Translations under genes and position numbers: made by a program
In this document: positions 18,514-28,878 of the stretch, in pieces
How the letters are laid out: every line of letters begins with the position of its first letter
Position numbering within the stretch: position 1 is the first letter of the stretch
Notes under the pieces: model-generated
What the model was told of the DNA's origin: nothing
Database searches by the model: none
What the model saw: the letters and a program-made list of their open reading frames with translations, nothing else
From: Martinezella calliandrae
GTDB taxonomy: Bacteria; Pseudomonadota; Alphaproteobacteria; Rhizobiales; Rhizobiaceae
Assembly (NCBI RefSeq): GCF_030272695.1
Contig: NZ_JARFYN010000005.1
Span: 1 to 64,000, forward strand
Direction of reading: 5' to 3'
DNA length: 64,000 nt

Positions 18514-20193
18514 ATGTCAGCGGTGAAATCCGATATAGAAATCGCGCGCGCCGCGAAGAAATTGCCCATCGTCGAGATCGGCGCCAAGCTCGGTATTCCG
18601 TCCGAAGATCTGGCGCCTTATGGGCATGACAAGGCGAAAATCGGCGCCCATTTCATTGCCGCGCAGAAAGATAGGAAGGATGGCAAGCTGATCCTCGTCA
18701 CGGCCATCAACCCGACGCCGGCCGGCGAGGGGAAGACGACCACGACCGTCGGCCTTGGCGATGGGCTGAACCGGATCGGCAAGAAGGCGATTGTCTGCGT
18801 GCGCGAAGCTTCCCTCGGCCCCTGCTTTGGCGTCAAGGGTGGGGCGGCGGGCGGCGGCTATGCGCAGGTCATTCCGATGGAAGACATCAACCTGCATTTC
18901 ACCGGCGATTTCCATGCCGTCACCTCGGCGCACAATCTTTTGGCTGCGCTGATCGACAATCACATCTATTGGGGCAACGAGCAGAATATCGATGTCCGTC
19001 GCATCACCTGGCGGCGCGCCATGGACATGAACGATCGCGCACTGCGCGATATCGTCGCCTCCCTCGGCGGGGTGGCCAACGGTTTTCCGCGTGAGGGCGG
19101 CTTCGACATCACCGTCGCCTCCGAAGTCATGGCGATCCTCTGCCTGGCCTCCGATCTGCAGGACCTGGAAAAGCGGCTTGGCAACATTATCATCGGCTAT
19201 CGCCGCGACCGGACCCCGGTCTATGCCCGTGACCTGAAGGCGGACGGCGCAATGGCGGTGCTGCTCAAGGACGCGATGCAGCCGAACCTGGTACAGACCC
19301 TGGAGAACAATCCGGCCTTGGTGCATGGCGGACCTTTCGCCAACATCGCCCACGGCTGTAATTCGGTGATCGCCACGCGCACGGCGCTGAAGCTTGGCGA
19401 CTATGTCGTCACCGAAGCTGGCTTCGGCGCCGATCTTGGCGCGGAAAAATTCTTTGACATTAAGTGCCGCAAGGCCGGTCTCTCGCCGGATGCGGCGGTG
19501 ATCGTTGCAACGGTAAGGGCGCTAAAGATGAACGGCGGCGTCAAGAAGGATGATCTCGGCCAGGAGAATGTCGCAGCCCTGGTGAAGGGCTGCGCCAATC
19601 TTGGCCGGCACGTCGCCAATGTCCGCAAGTTCGGCGTACCCGTCGTCGTTGCGATCAATCACTTCATCTCGGATACGGATGCGGAGATCGAGGCGCTGAA
19701 GAATTATGTGGCCCGCCTCGGTGCCGAAGCGATCCTTTGCCGCCACTGGGCGGAGGGCTCCGCAGGGATCGAAGAACTTGCCTATAAGGTGGTCGAGCTT
19801 GCCGAATCCGGTCAGGCGAAGTTCCAGCCGCTTTATCCCGACAATCTCTCCCTACTCGAAAAGATCGAGATCGTCGCTTCGAAGATCTATCACGCGGGCG
19901 AGGTGACCGCCGACAAGGCCGTGCGTGACCAATTGCGCTCTTGGGAGGATCAAGGCTACGGCCATTTGCCGGTTTGCATGGCGAAGACACAATATTCCTT
20001 CTCGACGGACCCGAACGTCCGCGGCGCACCGGAAGGGCACATCGTGCCGGTTCGCGAAGTGCGTCTATCCGCTGGCGCCGGCTTCGTCGTCGCCATCACC
20101 GGCGAGATCATGACCATGCCGGGCCTGCCAAAATCACCAGCGGCAGAACGGATTTTCCTCAATGATCAAGGGTATATCGAGGGATTGTTTTAA
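18514..20193 (+). CDS. fhs: Formate--tetrahydrofolate ligase
   Basis: A 559-residue cytoplasmic enzyme that makes 10-formyl-tetrahydrofolate from formate, ATP and THF. The nucleotide-binding loop [15 protein letters not shown] is at residues 66-80. The start at MSAVKSD (18514) gives the exact family length; the frame is open to 18304 but the extra codons are not homologous. Conserved [22 protein letters not shown] follows the P-loop. It is monocistronic and feeds one-carbon units to purine, formyl-Met and methylotrophic routes. Confidence 0.95.
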   Translation: MSAVKSDIEIARAAKKLPIVEIGAKLGIPSEDLAPYGHDKAKIGAHFIAAQKDRKDGKLILVTAINPTPAGEGKTTTTVGLGDGLNRIGKKAIVCVREASLGPCFGVKGGAAGGGYAQVIPMEDINLHFTGDFHAVTSAHNLLAALIDNHIYWGNEQNIDVRRITWRRAMDMNDRALRDIVASLGGVANGFPREGGFDITVASEVMAILCLASDLQDLEKRLGNIIIGYRRDRTPVYARDLKADGAMAVLLKDAMQPNLVQTLENNPALVHGGPFANIAHGCNSVIATRTALKLGDYVVTEAGFGADLGAEKFFDIKCRKAGLSPDAAVIVATVRALKMNGGVKKDDLGQENVAALVKGCANLGRHVANVRKFGVPVVVAINHFISDTDAEIEALKNYVARLGAEAILCRHWAEGSAGIEELAYKVVELAESGQAKFQPLYPDNLSLLEKIEIVASKIYHAGEVTADKAVRDQLRSWEDQGYGHLPVCMAKTQYSFSTDPNVRGAPEGHIVPVREVRLSAGAGFVVAITGEIMTMPGLPKSPAAERIFLNDQGYIEGLF

Positions 20194-20459
20194 GTTCTGA
20201 TTCTAGTGCAATCATCTTGGCGCCACGGATCAAAACCTTGTCGGCCAGCGTCGAGATGTGCGCATAACGGCCTGGATTTCTCGCGTTTGGTCCGTCGCGC
20301 GTAGACGATGATATGAAAGGCGACTAGCACCAGCTCCCGTGCTTGCTATGCGCCGACTGCCCTGCTTTTCGGCCGTCATGGTTACCAGGGAGGGGCAGAG
20401 AATTAACGCTCACGCAATTGTGGGTTAGTGGTCCAAACGAGGGCGCTAAAGGCTGAGTT
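20194..20459. other. Intergenic region between fhs and the extensin-like gene
   Basis: A 266-bp convergent spacer. On the minus strand a short open stretch (about 20380-20200) reads like decayed coding sequence but has no recognisable domain. No terminator with a clear U-run was found. Confidence 0.3.
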
Positions 20460-21275
20460 TCAGTGGCAATATCTGAGCTCGCCCTGCCGCTTTAAAACGT
20501 CCAAATGGAAATGCGTCTCGTGCGCAGCGTCGCTGTCCGGGTCAAGGACAGTTGTGAAATAGAGGCAGGCGGAGGCGCTTGCCGCGCGCTGGAATGCGCC
20601 CGTTAGCGTCGGATCTTCGTGGCGGGGTTCGATGCCCACGGTCTTGCCGTTCTCAAAGGTGAAGCTGGCGATGTCGATGGCATTGCCGCGGGCATGTTCC
20701 GAGATTTTGCCGGTGGTGGCGTTGTTGCGCAGGCGGCAGACATAGGTCGAGGCCTGGTTGACCACGGTGATCTGACCGTTGTCTTTCAGCGCTGCAGCAG
20801 CGGCGGGGATCACGCTCTCCTTTATCCAACGGGCAAGCGCCAGGGCAGTCTCACATCGCATCGTGCCTTCCGGTTTCAATTTGATGCCCGGCAAAGGATC
20901 GGAGAGGGCAATCGGTTTGTCGATGCCGCAGCCGTTACCGTCATCGATGTGGGGAATATCCTTAAACACTGCACCGATGGCGCTCAACTTTCCAACGCAG
21001 GCCTGATGCTCCTCGTCCGATTCCGTTGCGATGGTCAGCGGCGGTCTGGGCGGTCCTTGCATTTCCTCGACGGCTGGCTGGGTCTGCGGATTTGTTGGTT
21101 GGGTCTCTGGAACCGTTGGTTTCGGTGTGGGTATCGGCAGTTCGCCCAGTGGCTGGGTTTGCTCGCTATCTGGCTTGGGTTCAGGCATCGGGCCGGTTTC
21201 AGGGAGGGAGGCTGCCGTCAACATGGCGACGGCGGTCGTGACGGAGATGATCCGGAAAAGCATCAAGCATTTCAC
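20460..21275 (-). CDS. Extensin-like (Extensin_C) exported protein
   Basis: A 271-residue protein with a signal peptide (about 1-22) and a Pro/Thr/Gln-rich linker with PETQP-type repeats (28-80). The C-terminal Extensin_C domain (90-271) contains HARGNAID (194-201) and HETHFHLD (252-259). These His/Asp motifs resemble the zinc sites of D-Ala-D-Ala and LAS-type peptidases, so cell-wall peptidase activity is possible but unproven. The first codon appears to be GTG at 21275; the ATG at 21263 is an alternative. It is divergent from the iron-regulated receptor gene. Confidence 0.85.
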   Translation of the reverse strand: MKCLMLFRIISVTTAVAMLTAASLPETGPMPEPKPDSEQTQPLGELPIPTPKPTVPETQPTNPQTQPAVEEMQGPPRPPLTIATESDEEHQACVGKLSAIGAVFKDIPHIDDGNGCGIDKPIALSDPLPGIKLKPEGTMRCETALALARWIKESVIPAAAAALKDNGQITVVNQASTYVCRLRNNATTGKISEHARGNAIDIASFTFENGKTVGIEPRHEDPTLTGAFQRAASASACLYFTTVLDPDSDAAHETHFHLDVLKRQGELRYCH

Positions 21276-21354
21276 CCATTTCTAATGGCAACGCTGGGAC
21301 AACGCTCGACGCAGCGATTTCGTTGCAATTCAGCAACTTTACCGGTCTGCTTTT

Positions 21355-21379
21355 AAACATGACAATTTTATTCATGTTT
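21355..21379. promoter_or_regulatory. Iron-responsive operator (IRO-type box) 1
   Basis: AAACATGA (21355-21362) and TCATGTTT (21372-21379) form a perfect 8-bp dyad around 9 bp. The core is TGA-N9-TCA, the form reported for RirA-controlled IRO boxes in Rhizobium. It lies upstream of a TonB-dependent receptor, where iron control is expected. The pattern is seen directly; the regulator is inferred. Confidence 0.65.
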
Positions 21380-21396
21380 GTATGGACTGCATATAT

Positions 21397-21411
21397 TGAC
21401 AATAATAGTCA
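21397..21411. promoter_or_regulatory. Iron-responsive operator (IRO-type box) 2 overlapping a promoter
   Basis: TGACAATAATAGTCA is a second TGA-N9-TCA dyad, centred 37 bp downstream of the first. TTGAC at 21396-21400 could be the -35 element of the receptor promoter, so a repressor bound here would block RNA polymerase. Tandem boxes suggest tight iron repression. Confidence 0.6.
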
Positions 21412-21542
21412 TGTTTTTTATGCGGCAGAAAGAAGGCGGAAATTGCTCCGCTTCGTTCAACGAAATGAACCCAGCCAGCCCCTTGCGTGCGACAGAAGGC
21501 ACCAACCAGCCAGCCCGGTGAAGCAATTCGAAAGGAATGGTT

Positions 21543-23765
21543 ATGGTTGTCCGGCGATCCCGCTCGGTTCTCTTGGCGTGCACCGCGTTTCTGGCTCTTG
21601 GGCTCGGCACGGTGTCTCACGCGCAGACGTTAAATCAGAATGATGCGACCGCGGATAAAGCGGCGCCGAAGGGCGACCGCGTTACGGAGCTGAAACCCAT
21701 TGTCGTCAAGGGAAAGGCATCGAAGGATGTGCTTACCGGATCGCCGACGACGACCGAGACAACGGCCAAGGAGATCGACGACAATCAGATCACTCGCATC
21801 GAAGACCTTGGCCGCAGCACCGAAGTCGGCGTTGGCTTCGAGCGGACCAGCGGCAGCGTCAATATTCGTGGCCTCGAAGACGATCGCGTGCTGACGACCA
21901 TCGACGGCATCCAGATCCCGTTCCTGCTCGACGGGGCTCGCGACGCGGACGGCGGCGTCAACAGCTTTGACTTCAATACAGTTTCGACAGTCGATATCGT
22001 GCGCGGCTCCGATTCCAGCCGCGCTGGCTCCGGTGCTCTCGGTGGAGCTTTCGTGCTGCGTACGCTCGAGCCGGAAGACCTCATCGGCGCCAATGCGACC
22101 TGGGGCGGGGTCTTCAAGCTCGGCTACAACGGCGACGACCGCAGCATCGGTGGCTCGGCCGCCGTTGCGAAGCGCATCGACAATACCGCTGTGCTTTTCC
22201 AAGCGGGATACACGCATGGCCATGAGCTAGAAAACAACGGCGCTGTCGGCGGCTATTCCACCAAGCGCACCGAAGCTGATCCGGCCGACTACAACCAGCG
22301 CAATGGCCTCTTCAAGATCCGCCAATACACCGATGTCGGCACCTTCGGGATCACGGCGGAGCATTTCAGCAAGGACACGGACACCGATTGGCGCAGCAAG
22401 CAGAGCCCGGCCGGCAATTTCCGCCCCGGCGACTACGATAAGACTGATGGCATCGAACGCAACCGCGTGTCGCTCGACTATAAATACGAGGCCGACAGCA
22501 CCGGTTCGCTGATCGATGCCGCTAATGCGGTCTTCTATTGGCAGAACCTCCTGCGCGAAAACGGCGCTGAGGGTTATCGCCATACCTCCGTCATCGGCGA
22601 TTATTGGCGCCGCAACGAGGTCGAGGATCGCAGCATCGGCTTCAATGGCAATGCGTCGAAGTCCTTCGATACCGACAACCTACATCACAACGTCACCATC
22701 GGCCTCGACGCCGCCTTTACCAAGACGCATCAATATTCCGCCGGCGGCGATAGCTGCGATCTTCCCCGCTGGGCCGCTTCCTGCGCGTTCCTGCACACCA
22801 ACCAGTCGGATATGCCTGATGTCGATGGCAAGCGCGTCGGCGCCTTCATTGACGACAAGATCGAGATCGGCTCCAGCGGCGTTTCGCTGACGCCGGGCTT
22901 GCGCTTTGACTGGTACGACTATTCGCCTAAAAATACCGATGCCTATCGCGACAGCGCAAACTATAGCGGCCTGCCATCCGGCCAGTCCGACACGCGCTTT
23001 TCGCCGAAGCTGCGCGCGGCGTACCAGCCGCAGGATAATGTCGAGCTTTATGCGCAATGGGCGATGGGCTTCCGCGCGCCTGATGTCAGTGAACTGTATC
23101 TGAACTACGGCGTACCTGGCGGCTATGTCTCCTACGGCAATCCCGACCTGAAACCGGAAACCAGCAATGGCATCGAAATCGGCGCGAACCTCGGCGACGA
23201 TGATTTCGGCGGCCATATCGGCGGGTTCTACAACAAGTATAAGAACTTCATCGACGCCGAGAATTCTGTTGATCCGACACATACTTATCCGCTCGGGATC
23301 ACAGAATACTTCAATCGCGATAACGTCCGTATATTCGGCATCGAGGTCAATGCGCACAAGACGTTCGACAACGGCATCCACATCAAGGGCGCGCTCGCCT
23401 ATGCCAACGGCAAGGAGCTCGACACCGGCGAATGGCTCGATACCGTCGCTCCGGCAAAGGCTGCCTTCACTGTCGGCTATGCCACCGAGATCTGGGGTAC
23501 GGATCTGACCTTCATCACCGCGACGAGCGAGCCGAAGAAGGATGGTGACAGCTTCCGCACGCCGGGCTACGGCATCTTCGATCTGACGGCATGGTGGGAG
23601 CCGGAACAGGTGAAGGGCTTGTCGCTGCGGGCAGGGGTCTACAATATCTTCAACAAGACCTATTACGACGCACTCAACGTCGCCTCGACCAGCCTGACCC
23701 AGCCGCACGAATTCTATTCCGAGCCGGGCCGGACGTTCAAACTGACACTGACTAAGAAGTTCTGA
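21543..23765 (+). CDS. TonB-dependent heme/hemoglobin-type receptor
   Basis: A 740-residue outer-membrane receptor. It has a signal peptide (residues 1-27, ending SHAQ), a plug domain (about 50-170) and a 22-strand barrel ending in Phe (KLTLTKKF). The FRAPDVSELYLNYG and NPDLKPETS motifs are the FRAP and NPNL boxes typical of heme receptors such as HmuR/ShmR. The ATG at 21543 is preferred over 21537, because AAAGGA at 21531-21536 is then spaced 6 nt away. Upstream lie two IRO-type boxes; downstream a strong terminator makes it monocistronic. No hmu transport genes are adjacent, so uptake past the outer membrane must be encoded elsewhere. Confidence 0.9.
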   Translation: MVVRRSRSVLLACTAFLALGLGTVSHAQTLNQNDATADKAAPKGDRVTELKPIVVKGKASKDVLTGSPTTTETTAKEIDDNQITRIEDLGRSTEVGVGFERTSGSVNIRGLEDDRVLTTIDGIQIPFLLDGARDADGGVNSFDFNTVSTVDIVRGSDSSRAGSGALGGAFVLRTLEPEDLIGANATWGGVFKLGYNGDDRSIGGSAAVAKRIDNTAVLFQAGYTHGHELENNGAVGGYSTKRTEADPADYNQRNGLFKIRQYTDVGTFGITAEHFSKDTDTDWRSKQSPAGNFRPGDYDKTDGIERNRVSLDYKYEADSTGSLIDAANAVFYWQNLLRENGAEGYRHTSVIGDYWRRNEVEDRSIGFNGNASKSFDTDNLHHNVTIGLDAAFTKTHQYSAGGDSCDLPRWAASCAFLHTNQSDMPDVDGKRVGAFIDDKIEIGSSGVSLTPGLRFDWYDYSPKNTDAYRDSANYSGLPSGQSDTRFSPKLRAAYQPQDNVELYAQWAMGFRAPDVSELYLNYGVPGGYVSYGNPDLKPETSNGIEIGANLGDDDFGGHIGGFYNKYKNFIDAENSVDPTHTYPLGITEYFNRDNVRIFGIEVNAHKTFDNGIHIKGALAYANGKELDTGEWLDTVAPAKAAFTVGYATEIWGTDLTFITATSEPKKDGDSFRTPGYGIFDLTAWWEPEQVKGLSLRAGVYNIFNKTYYDALNVASTSLTQPHEFYSEPGRTFKLTLTKKF

Positions 23766-23791
23766 TCGATCTCATCCTGTGCAGCAAACCA

Positions 23792-23818
23792 GGCGGTGCT
23801 TCGGCATCGCCTTTTTTT
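23792..23818 (+). terminator. Rho-independent terminator after the TonB receptor
   Basis: GGCGGTGC (23792-23799) pairs with GCATCGCC (23804-23811) around a UUCG tetraloop and is followed by seven T. It begins 27 bp past the stop codon. Confidence 0.92.
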
Positions 23819-24447
23819 CTTTGTAGTCCTATGCTGCCGATGGCGGGATAGCCCGAGCATCTCTCGAAACATTGTCTCCTTCAGCGTTCAATGCTATCAA
23901 CGCTGTTGAACCTATTGAGAAAGGAGGGCCGAAGATGATCACGTTTGTCTGGCGCAATCGCCAGTTCGGCCCGAAACAAGCCCTGCAGATGCGTTTGCAA
24001 GCGGCATAAAAGTATTGTTTTTCAACTTTTTGCGAATAGGTGCCCAATTTCGGTGCCCAATTTTGCCAACGAACGGTGACGAACTAATCCAGGCGTCAGC
24101 GGAACGAAGGCGGGAGCGTCCTTACCAGCCGCCACCGCCTGCCCGGTGTCCCTGCCGCGCTGTCGGTAAGGCAGCCAGCGCCTGCCGGGAAGGTACTGCT
24201 GCGCTCAGGGATGCCCATGCGCACGTTGGTTGTCGAAATGAAGCCTTCCGCGTCTCGCTCGCCACACCGATCAGCGAGCGTGCCGATTTGCACGGGGAAG
24301 AATGGTAGTGGAGGATCGCTCTAATACATCCCCCACATTTTGCTTCGCCGCGTGAATATTGCATGAAACGGCAACACTGAGGGCCTGTCAGTACAACTCG
24401 GGTCATACACTCGGTGCCAAGCCTACGGCGCGAAACCGAGCACAGAA
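23819..24447. other. Gene-poor accessory stretch
   Basis: This 630-bp stretch holds one 24-codon ORF with a textbook ribosome site (listed separately) and two adjacent copies of GGTGCCCAATTT (24039-24050 and 24052-24063). Longer frames here lack starts or domains. It looks like debris between the receptor gene and a patch of small genes. Confidence 0.4.
23935..24009 (+). CDS. Possible 24-residue microprotein
   Basis: The ATG at 23935 is preceded at 6 nt by AAAGGAGGG (23920-23928), a near-perfect Shine-Dalgarno site. The short product (MITFVWRNRQFG at the start) is basic and ends at TAA 24007-24009. No homologue is recognised. It may be the surviving head of a lost gene or a genuine small protein; the ribosome site is the only support. 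Confidence 0.35.
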   Translation: MITFVWRNRQFGPKQALQMRLQAA

Positions 24448-24567
24448 ATGTACATGAACTGCCGCTTGCAAACCGACGCCAATCGTTCGATGCACCGCAT
24501 GGGCGCGGCGGCAGTCCAAGGGGCTTACTGGAACACGTACAACGCCATGACGCGCAACCGGTTCTGA
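24448..24567 (+). CDS. Possible small hypothetical protein (39 aa)
   Basis: A 39-codon ORF (MYMNCRLQTDANRSMHRMGA at the start) ends 10 bp before the next small membrane-protein gene, so the two could be cotranscribed. No strong ribosome site or domain is visible. It belongs to the accessory patch between the TonB receptor and trpE(G). Confidence 0.25.
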   Translation: MYMNCRLQTDANRSMHRMGAAAVQGAYWNTYNAMTRNRF

Positions 24568-24577
24568 AGGCAGGGAC

Positions 24578-24811
24578 ATGGATCAAACGACCATCATCGC
24601 CATTGTCGTCGGGCTCGCGCCGCTGGCAATTAGCCTAGCCTGCATGGGATGGCTAGGAATAGTCGTGGCGCTTGTCTATTACGCGGCGATGGCGCTGGCC
24701 TTCGGCTCGCTCGTGACCACGGGCAGCCCGTTTACAGCGCTCGCCGTATTTCTGATCGCCACCGCAATCTGGATTTTCATTCTCTATGCTGGCTATGAAG
24801 CGCGCAAATGA
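24578..24811 (+). CDS. Small membrane protein (77 aa), unknown
   Basis: A 77-residue hydrophobic protein with two or three membrane helices (6-26, 25-45, 53-73) and the short charged tail YEARK. AGGCAGGGA precedes the ATG. The size and topology recall phage holins or small inner-membrane proteins, but no family is recognised. Its 3' end overlaps the next open frame in another phase. Confidence 0.5.
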   Translation: MDQTTIIAIVVGLAPLAISLACMGWLGIVVALVYYAAMALAFGSLVTTGSPFTALAVFLIATAIWIFILYAGYEARK

Positions 24812-25238
24812 CCAAAGGGGAGGGCACATCATACAACACATCATCGACGTGATCGGCAGCAACATAGACCAGATCATCGTGATTGCGGCGGGCATCGTTC
24901 TCGCCCTTATCGTCCTATCTGTGGTCGCGGTGCTGCTGTTTGTTGCCGTCGCCATGGTCACTCTATGGATGAAACTCCGGTCTATCCAACGCGACCATGC
25001 GCATGAGAGAGCCGAGAGGATGAGAAAACAAGCCGAACGTAGGAACAAGCAATATATCGATGGGCAGGAGGCGCTGGAAGGCGAGCTGATGGCGCAGGAG
25101 GCAAGTTGCTTGCTTGTCTCCCACGACCGCAGCTTCGTCCGTGCCGTCGGCAATCGCTTCTTGCTGATCGAGAAGGGACGACTGGTCGAGGTCGACGGGC
25201 CGGAGGAGTTTTTTGAAGCGGCCCGCCGGCAGAGCTAA
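24786..25238 (+). pseudogene. Chimeric frame: small membrane protein joined to an ABC-F ATPase tail
   Basis: Of 150 codons, the first ~88 encode a membrane helix (about 30-60) followed by a basic amphipathic helix. From about residue 91 (base ~25056) the sequence is the C-terminus of an ABC-F-type ATPase: the Walker B/H-loop region CLLVSHDRSFVRAVGNRF, then LIEKGRLVEVDGPEEFF. ABC-F proteins are about 500-650 residues, so this is only the last ~60. An in-frame join of unrelated parts indicates a recombination scar. Whether the hybrid is translated is unclear; a GGGGAGG (24817-24823) inside the frame lacks a normal start codon after it. Confidence 0.65.
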
Positions 25239-25290
25239 ATGGCGAGGGCGAGGCGAATATCGTTTCTGCCCATTCCCCCGAGATTGCGGC

Positions 25291-25318
25291 TTGCGCATCA
25301 CCGCATCTCACGCTAACA
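25291..25318 (+). promoter_or_regulatory. Predicted promoter of trpL-trpE(G)
   Basis: TTGCGC (25291-25296) and CTAACA (25313-25318) are 16 bp apart. They would start transcription at about 25326, exactly at the leader-peptide ATG. In Sinorhizobium the trp leader transcript begins at the trpL start codon, so this placement fits. No transcript data were available. Confidence 0.45.
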
Positions 25319-25326
25319 ATTCGCTC

Positions 25327-25374
25327 CATGAACATGTCCTTGAACAACATTGCAGTTTGGTGGTGGGCACGCTA
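25327..25374 (+). CDS. trpL: trp operon leader peptide
   Basis: A 15-residue peptide, MNMSLNNIAVWWWAR, with three consecutive Trp codons (25357-25365). It lies 116 bp upstream of trpE(G) and 38 bp before a terminator hairpin. There is no Shine-Dalgarno sequence, consistent with a leaderless transcript. Ribosome stalling at the Trp codons under tryptophan shortage would favour the antiterminator. In S. meliloti the equivalent peptide and its attenuated RNA also act in trans (established there). Confidence 0.93.
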
Positions 25375-25412
25375 AGGCGGCCTCGACCAATCGTGTTCAA
25401 AGACGACGAGTG

Positions 25413-25442
25413 AGCCGCCCGAAATTTCGAGGCGGCTTTTTT
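25413..25442 (+). terminator. trp attenuator terminator
   Basis: AGCCGCC (25413-25419) pairs with GGCGGCT (25431-25437), extended inward by CGAA/TTCG with one bulged A, and is followed by six T. Just upstream, TAAGGCGGCCTC (25372-25383) can pair with the first arm to form the antiterminator, as expected for ribosome-dependent attenuation. Confidence 0.88.
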
Positions 25443-25490
25443 GTTATAAAGGCCGCCTGTCATCCGGGCCTGACAACGGAGTGAGGAACA

Positions 25491-27680
25491 ATGGTAACGA
25501 TCCTTCGGGATGATGGAGCGGAAATCTACGAGACAAGGGGCGGAATTACCGTCACCCGACAACGCAGGCCGACGCCTTATGCGGATGCGGTTTCGTCCTA
25601 TATCGACAAGCTCGATGAGCGCCGCGGCGCGGTGTTTTCGTCGAACTACGAATATCCCGGCCGCTATACCCGCTGGGATACCGCCATCGTCGATCCGCCA
25701 CTCGGTCTTTCCTGCTTCGGACGCGATGTCTGGATCGAAGCCTATAGCGAGCGCGGAGAGGTCATTCTCGGTTTCATCACCGAGAAACTGAAAACGGTGG
25801 CCGATTTGACCCTTGGCGCATCGACCGCCCGCCGGCTCGACCTGACGGTTAAGTCGCCGGATCGGGTCTTTACCGAAGAAGAGCGATCGAAGACGCCAAC
25901 CGTCTTCACCGTTTTGCGCGCCGTGACGGATCTCTTCTATTCGCAGGCCGATGCCAGCATCGGCTTTTATGGCGCCTTCGGCTACGATCTCGCCTTTCAG
26001 TTCGACGCCATCAACCTCAAGCTCGAGCGCCCCGACGATCAGCGCGACATGGTGCTTTATCTGCCGGACGAAATCCTGGTGGTCGACAACTACTCCGCCA
26101 AGGCCTGGATCGATCGCTACGATTTCGCCAAGGGTGGCGTTTCCACCGAAGGCAAGTCCGGTGAGATCGCTGCCGAACCCTTCCGCCACACCGATGCCAT
26201 TCCGCCGAAAAGTGATCATCGCCCCGGCGAATATGCCGAACTGGTGGTCAAGGCGAAGGAGAGTTTCCGCAAGGGCGACCTCTTCGAAGTCGTGCCGGGG
26301 CAAAAATTCATGGAGCGCTGCGAAAGCAAGCCGTCCGATATTTCCAAGCGGCTAAAGGCGATCAATCCGTCGCCCTATTCCTTCTTCATCAATCTCGGCA
26401 ATCAGGAATATCTAGTCGGCGCTTCGCCGGAGATGTTCGTCCGGGTTTCCGGCCGCCGCATTGAAACCTGCCCGATCTCCGGCACGATCAAGCGCGGTGA
26501 CGACCCGATCGCCGATAGCGAGCAGATTCTGAAGCTGTTGAATTCCAAGAAGGATGAGTCCGAGCTCACCATGTGCTCCGACGTAGACCGCAACGACAAG
26601 AGCCGCGTCTGCGAGCCGGGCTCAGTCAAGGTCATCGGCCGCCGACAGATCGAAATGTATTCGCGCCTCATCCACACGGTCGACCATATCGAGGGCCGCC
26701 TGCGCGATGACATGGACGCCTATGACGGCTTCCTCAGCCACGCATGGGCCGTCACCGTCACCGGCGCCCCGAAGCTCTGGGCGATGCGTTTTATCGAGAG
26801 CAACGAAAAGAGCCCGCGCGCCTGGTATGGCGGCGCGATCGGTATGGTCGGCTTCAATGGCGACATGAACACCGGCCTGACGCTGCGCACGGTGCGCATC
26901 AAGGACGGCATTGCCGAGGTGCGCGCCGGTGCTACATTGCTGAACGACTCTGTCCCAGAGGATGAAGAAGCCGAAACCGAACTCAAGGCCTCCGCCATGT
27001 TGTCCGCTATCCGTGATGCCAAGGCTGCGAATTCAGGCAAGCAGCAACGCGACGTTGCCTCCGTCGGCAAGGGCGTAAAAATCCTGCTGGTCGACCACGA
27101 AGACAGCTTCGTGCATACGCTGGCGAACTACTTCCGCCAGACGGGGGCGACTGTCTCGACCGTGCGCACGCCCGTGCCGGAAGAAGTCTTCGACCGGCTG
27201 GACCCGGATCTGGTGGTGCTTTCGCCCGGCCCTGGCAACCCCAAGGATTTCGACTGCAAGGCGACGATCAAGAAGGCGAGGGCGCGCAACCTCCCGATCT
27301 TCGGCGTCTGCCTCGGTCTGCAGGCGCTGGCCGAAGCCTATGGCGGCGAGCTCCGTCACCTGGCGCTGCCGATGCACGGCAAGCCCTCGCGCATCCGCGT
27401 GCTGGAGCCTGGCTTGGTGTTCTCCGGCCTTGGTCGCGAAGTCACGGTCGGCCGCTATCATTCGATCTTCGCCGATCCTTCGACCCTGCCGCGCGATTTC
27501 ATGATCACGGCCGAAAGCGAGGACGGCACGATCATGGGGATCGAGCATGTCAAGGAGCCGATCGCAGCCGTGCAGTTCCACCCGGAATCGATCATGACCC
27601 TCGGCGGCGACGCCGGCATGCGGATGATCGAGAATGTCGTGGCACATCTGGCGCGGCGGGCTAAAACGAAGGCGGCATAA
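25491..27680 (+). CDS. trpE(G): Fused anthranilate synthase (TrpE and TrpG in one chain)
   Basis: A 729-residue enzyme making anthranilate from chorismate and glutamine. The chorismate-binding TrpE part spans about 1-515 and contains [12 protein letters not shown] and [16 protein letters not shown]. The class I amidotransferase part starts near 525 with [18 protein letters not shown]. It has SPGPGNP, the nucleophile Cys in [10 protein letters not shown] and the HPES histidine/glutamate near the end. GGAGTGAGGA precedes the ATG. Fusion of the two subunits is characteristic of Rhizobiales. It is controlled by the trpL attenuator just upstream. Confidence 0.97.
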   Translation: MVTILRDDGAEIYETRGGITVTRQRRPTPYADAVSSYIDKLDERRGAVFSSNYEYPGRYTRWDTAIVDPPLGLSCFGRDVWIEAYSERGEVILGFITEKLKTVADLTLGASTARRLDLTVKSPDRVFTEEERSKTPTVFTVLRAVTDLFYSQADASIGFYGAFGYDLAFQFDAINLKLERPDDQRDMVLYLPDEILVVDNYSAKAWIDRYDFAKGGVSTEGKSGEIAAEPFRHTDAIPPKSDHRPGEYAELVVKAKESFRKGDLFEVVPGQKFMERCESKPSDISKRLKAINPSPYSFFINLGNQEYLVGASPEMFVRVSGRRIETCPISGTIKRGDDPIADSEQILKLLNSKKDESELTMCSDVDRNDKSRVCEPGSVKVIGRRQIEMYSRLIHTVDHIEGRLRDDMDAYDGFLSHAWAVTVTGAPKLWAMRFIESNEKSPRAWYGGAIGMVGFNGDMNTGLTLRTVRIKDGIAEVRAGATLLNDSVPEDEEAETELKASAMLSAIRDAKAANSGKQQRDVASVGKGVKILLVDHEDSFVHTLANYFRQTGATVSTVRTPVPEEVFDRLDPDLVVLSPGPGNPKDFDCKATIKKARARNLPIFGVCLGLQALAEAYGGELRHLALPMHGKPSRIRVLEPGLVFSGLGREVTVGRYHSIFADPSTLPRDFMITAESEDGTIMGIEHVKEPIAAVQFHPESIMTLGGDAGMRMIENVVAHLARRAKTKAA

Positions 27681-27739
27681 CAGCGCGCTTCGCCGAAGGA
27701 TATCCCTGGGACGCTGGGACTTCGCCAGATTGGCGGTCT

Positions 27740-28878
<1,139 letters not shown>

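Larger units (their letters stand above)
25327..25442 (+). ncRNA. Attenuated trp leader RNA (rnTrpL-type)
   Basis: The segment from the predicted start at trpL to the U-run after the terminator would be released as a ~115-nt RNA when tryptophan is sufficient. In S. meliloti the homologous RNA (rnTrpL, earlier RcsR1) base-pairs with other mRNAs. The same architecture is seen here; trans activity in this organism is inferred. Confidence 0.6.

Noticed and set aside
24039..24064. Tandem GGTGCCCAATTT copies as a phage attachment site
   Set aside because: The copies are adjacent (13-bp period), there is no integrase and no tRNA gene nearby; slippage is simpler.
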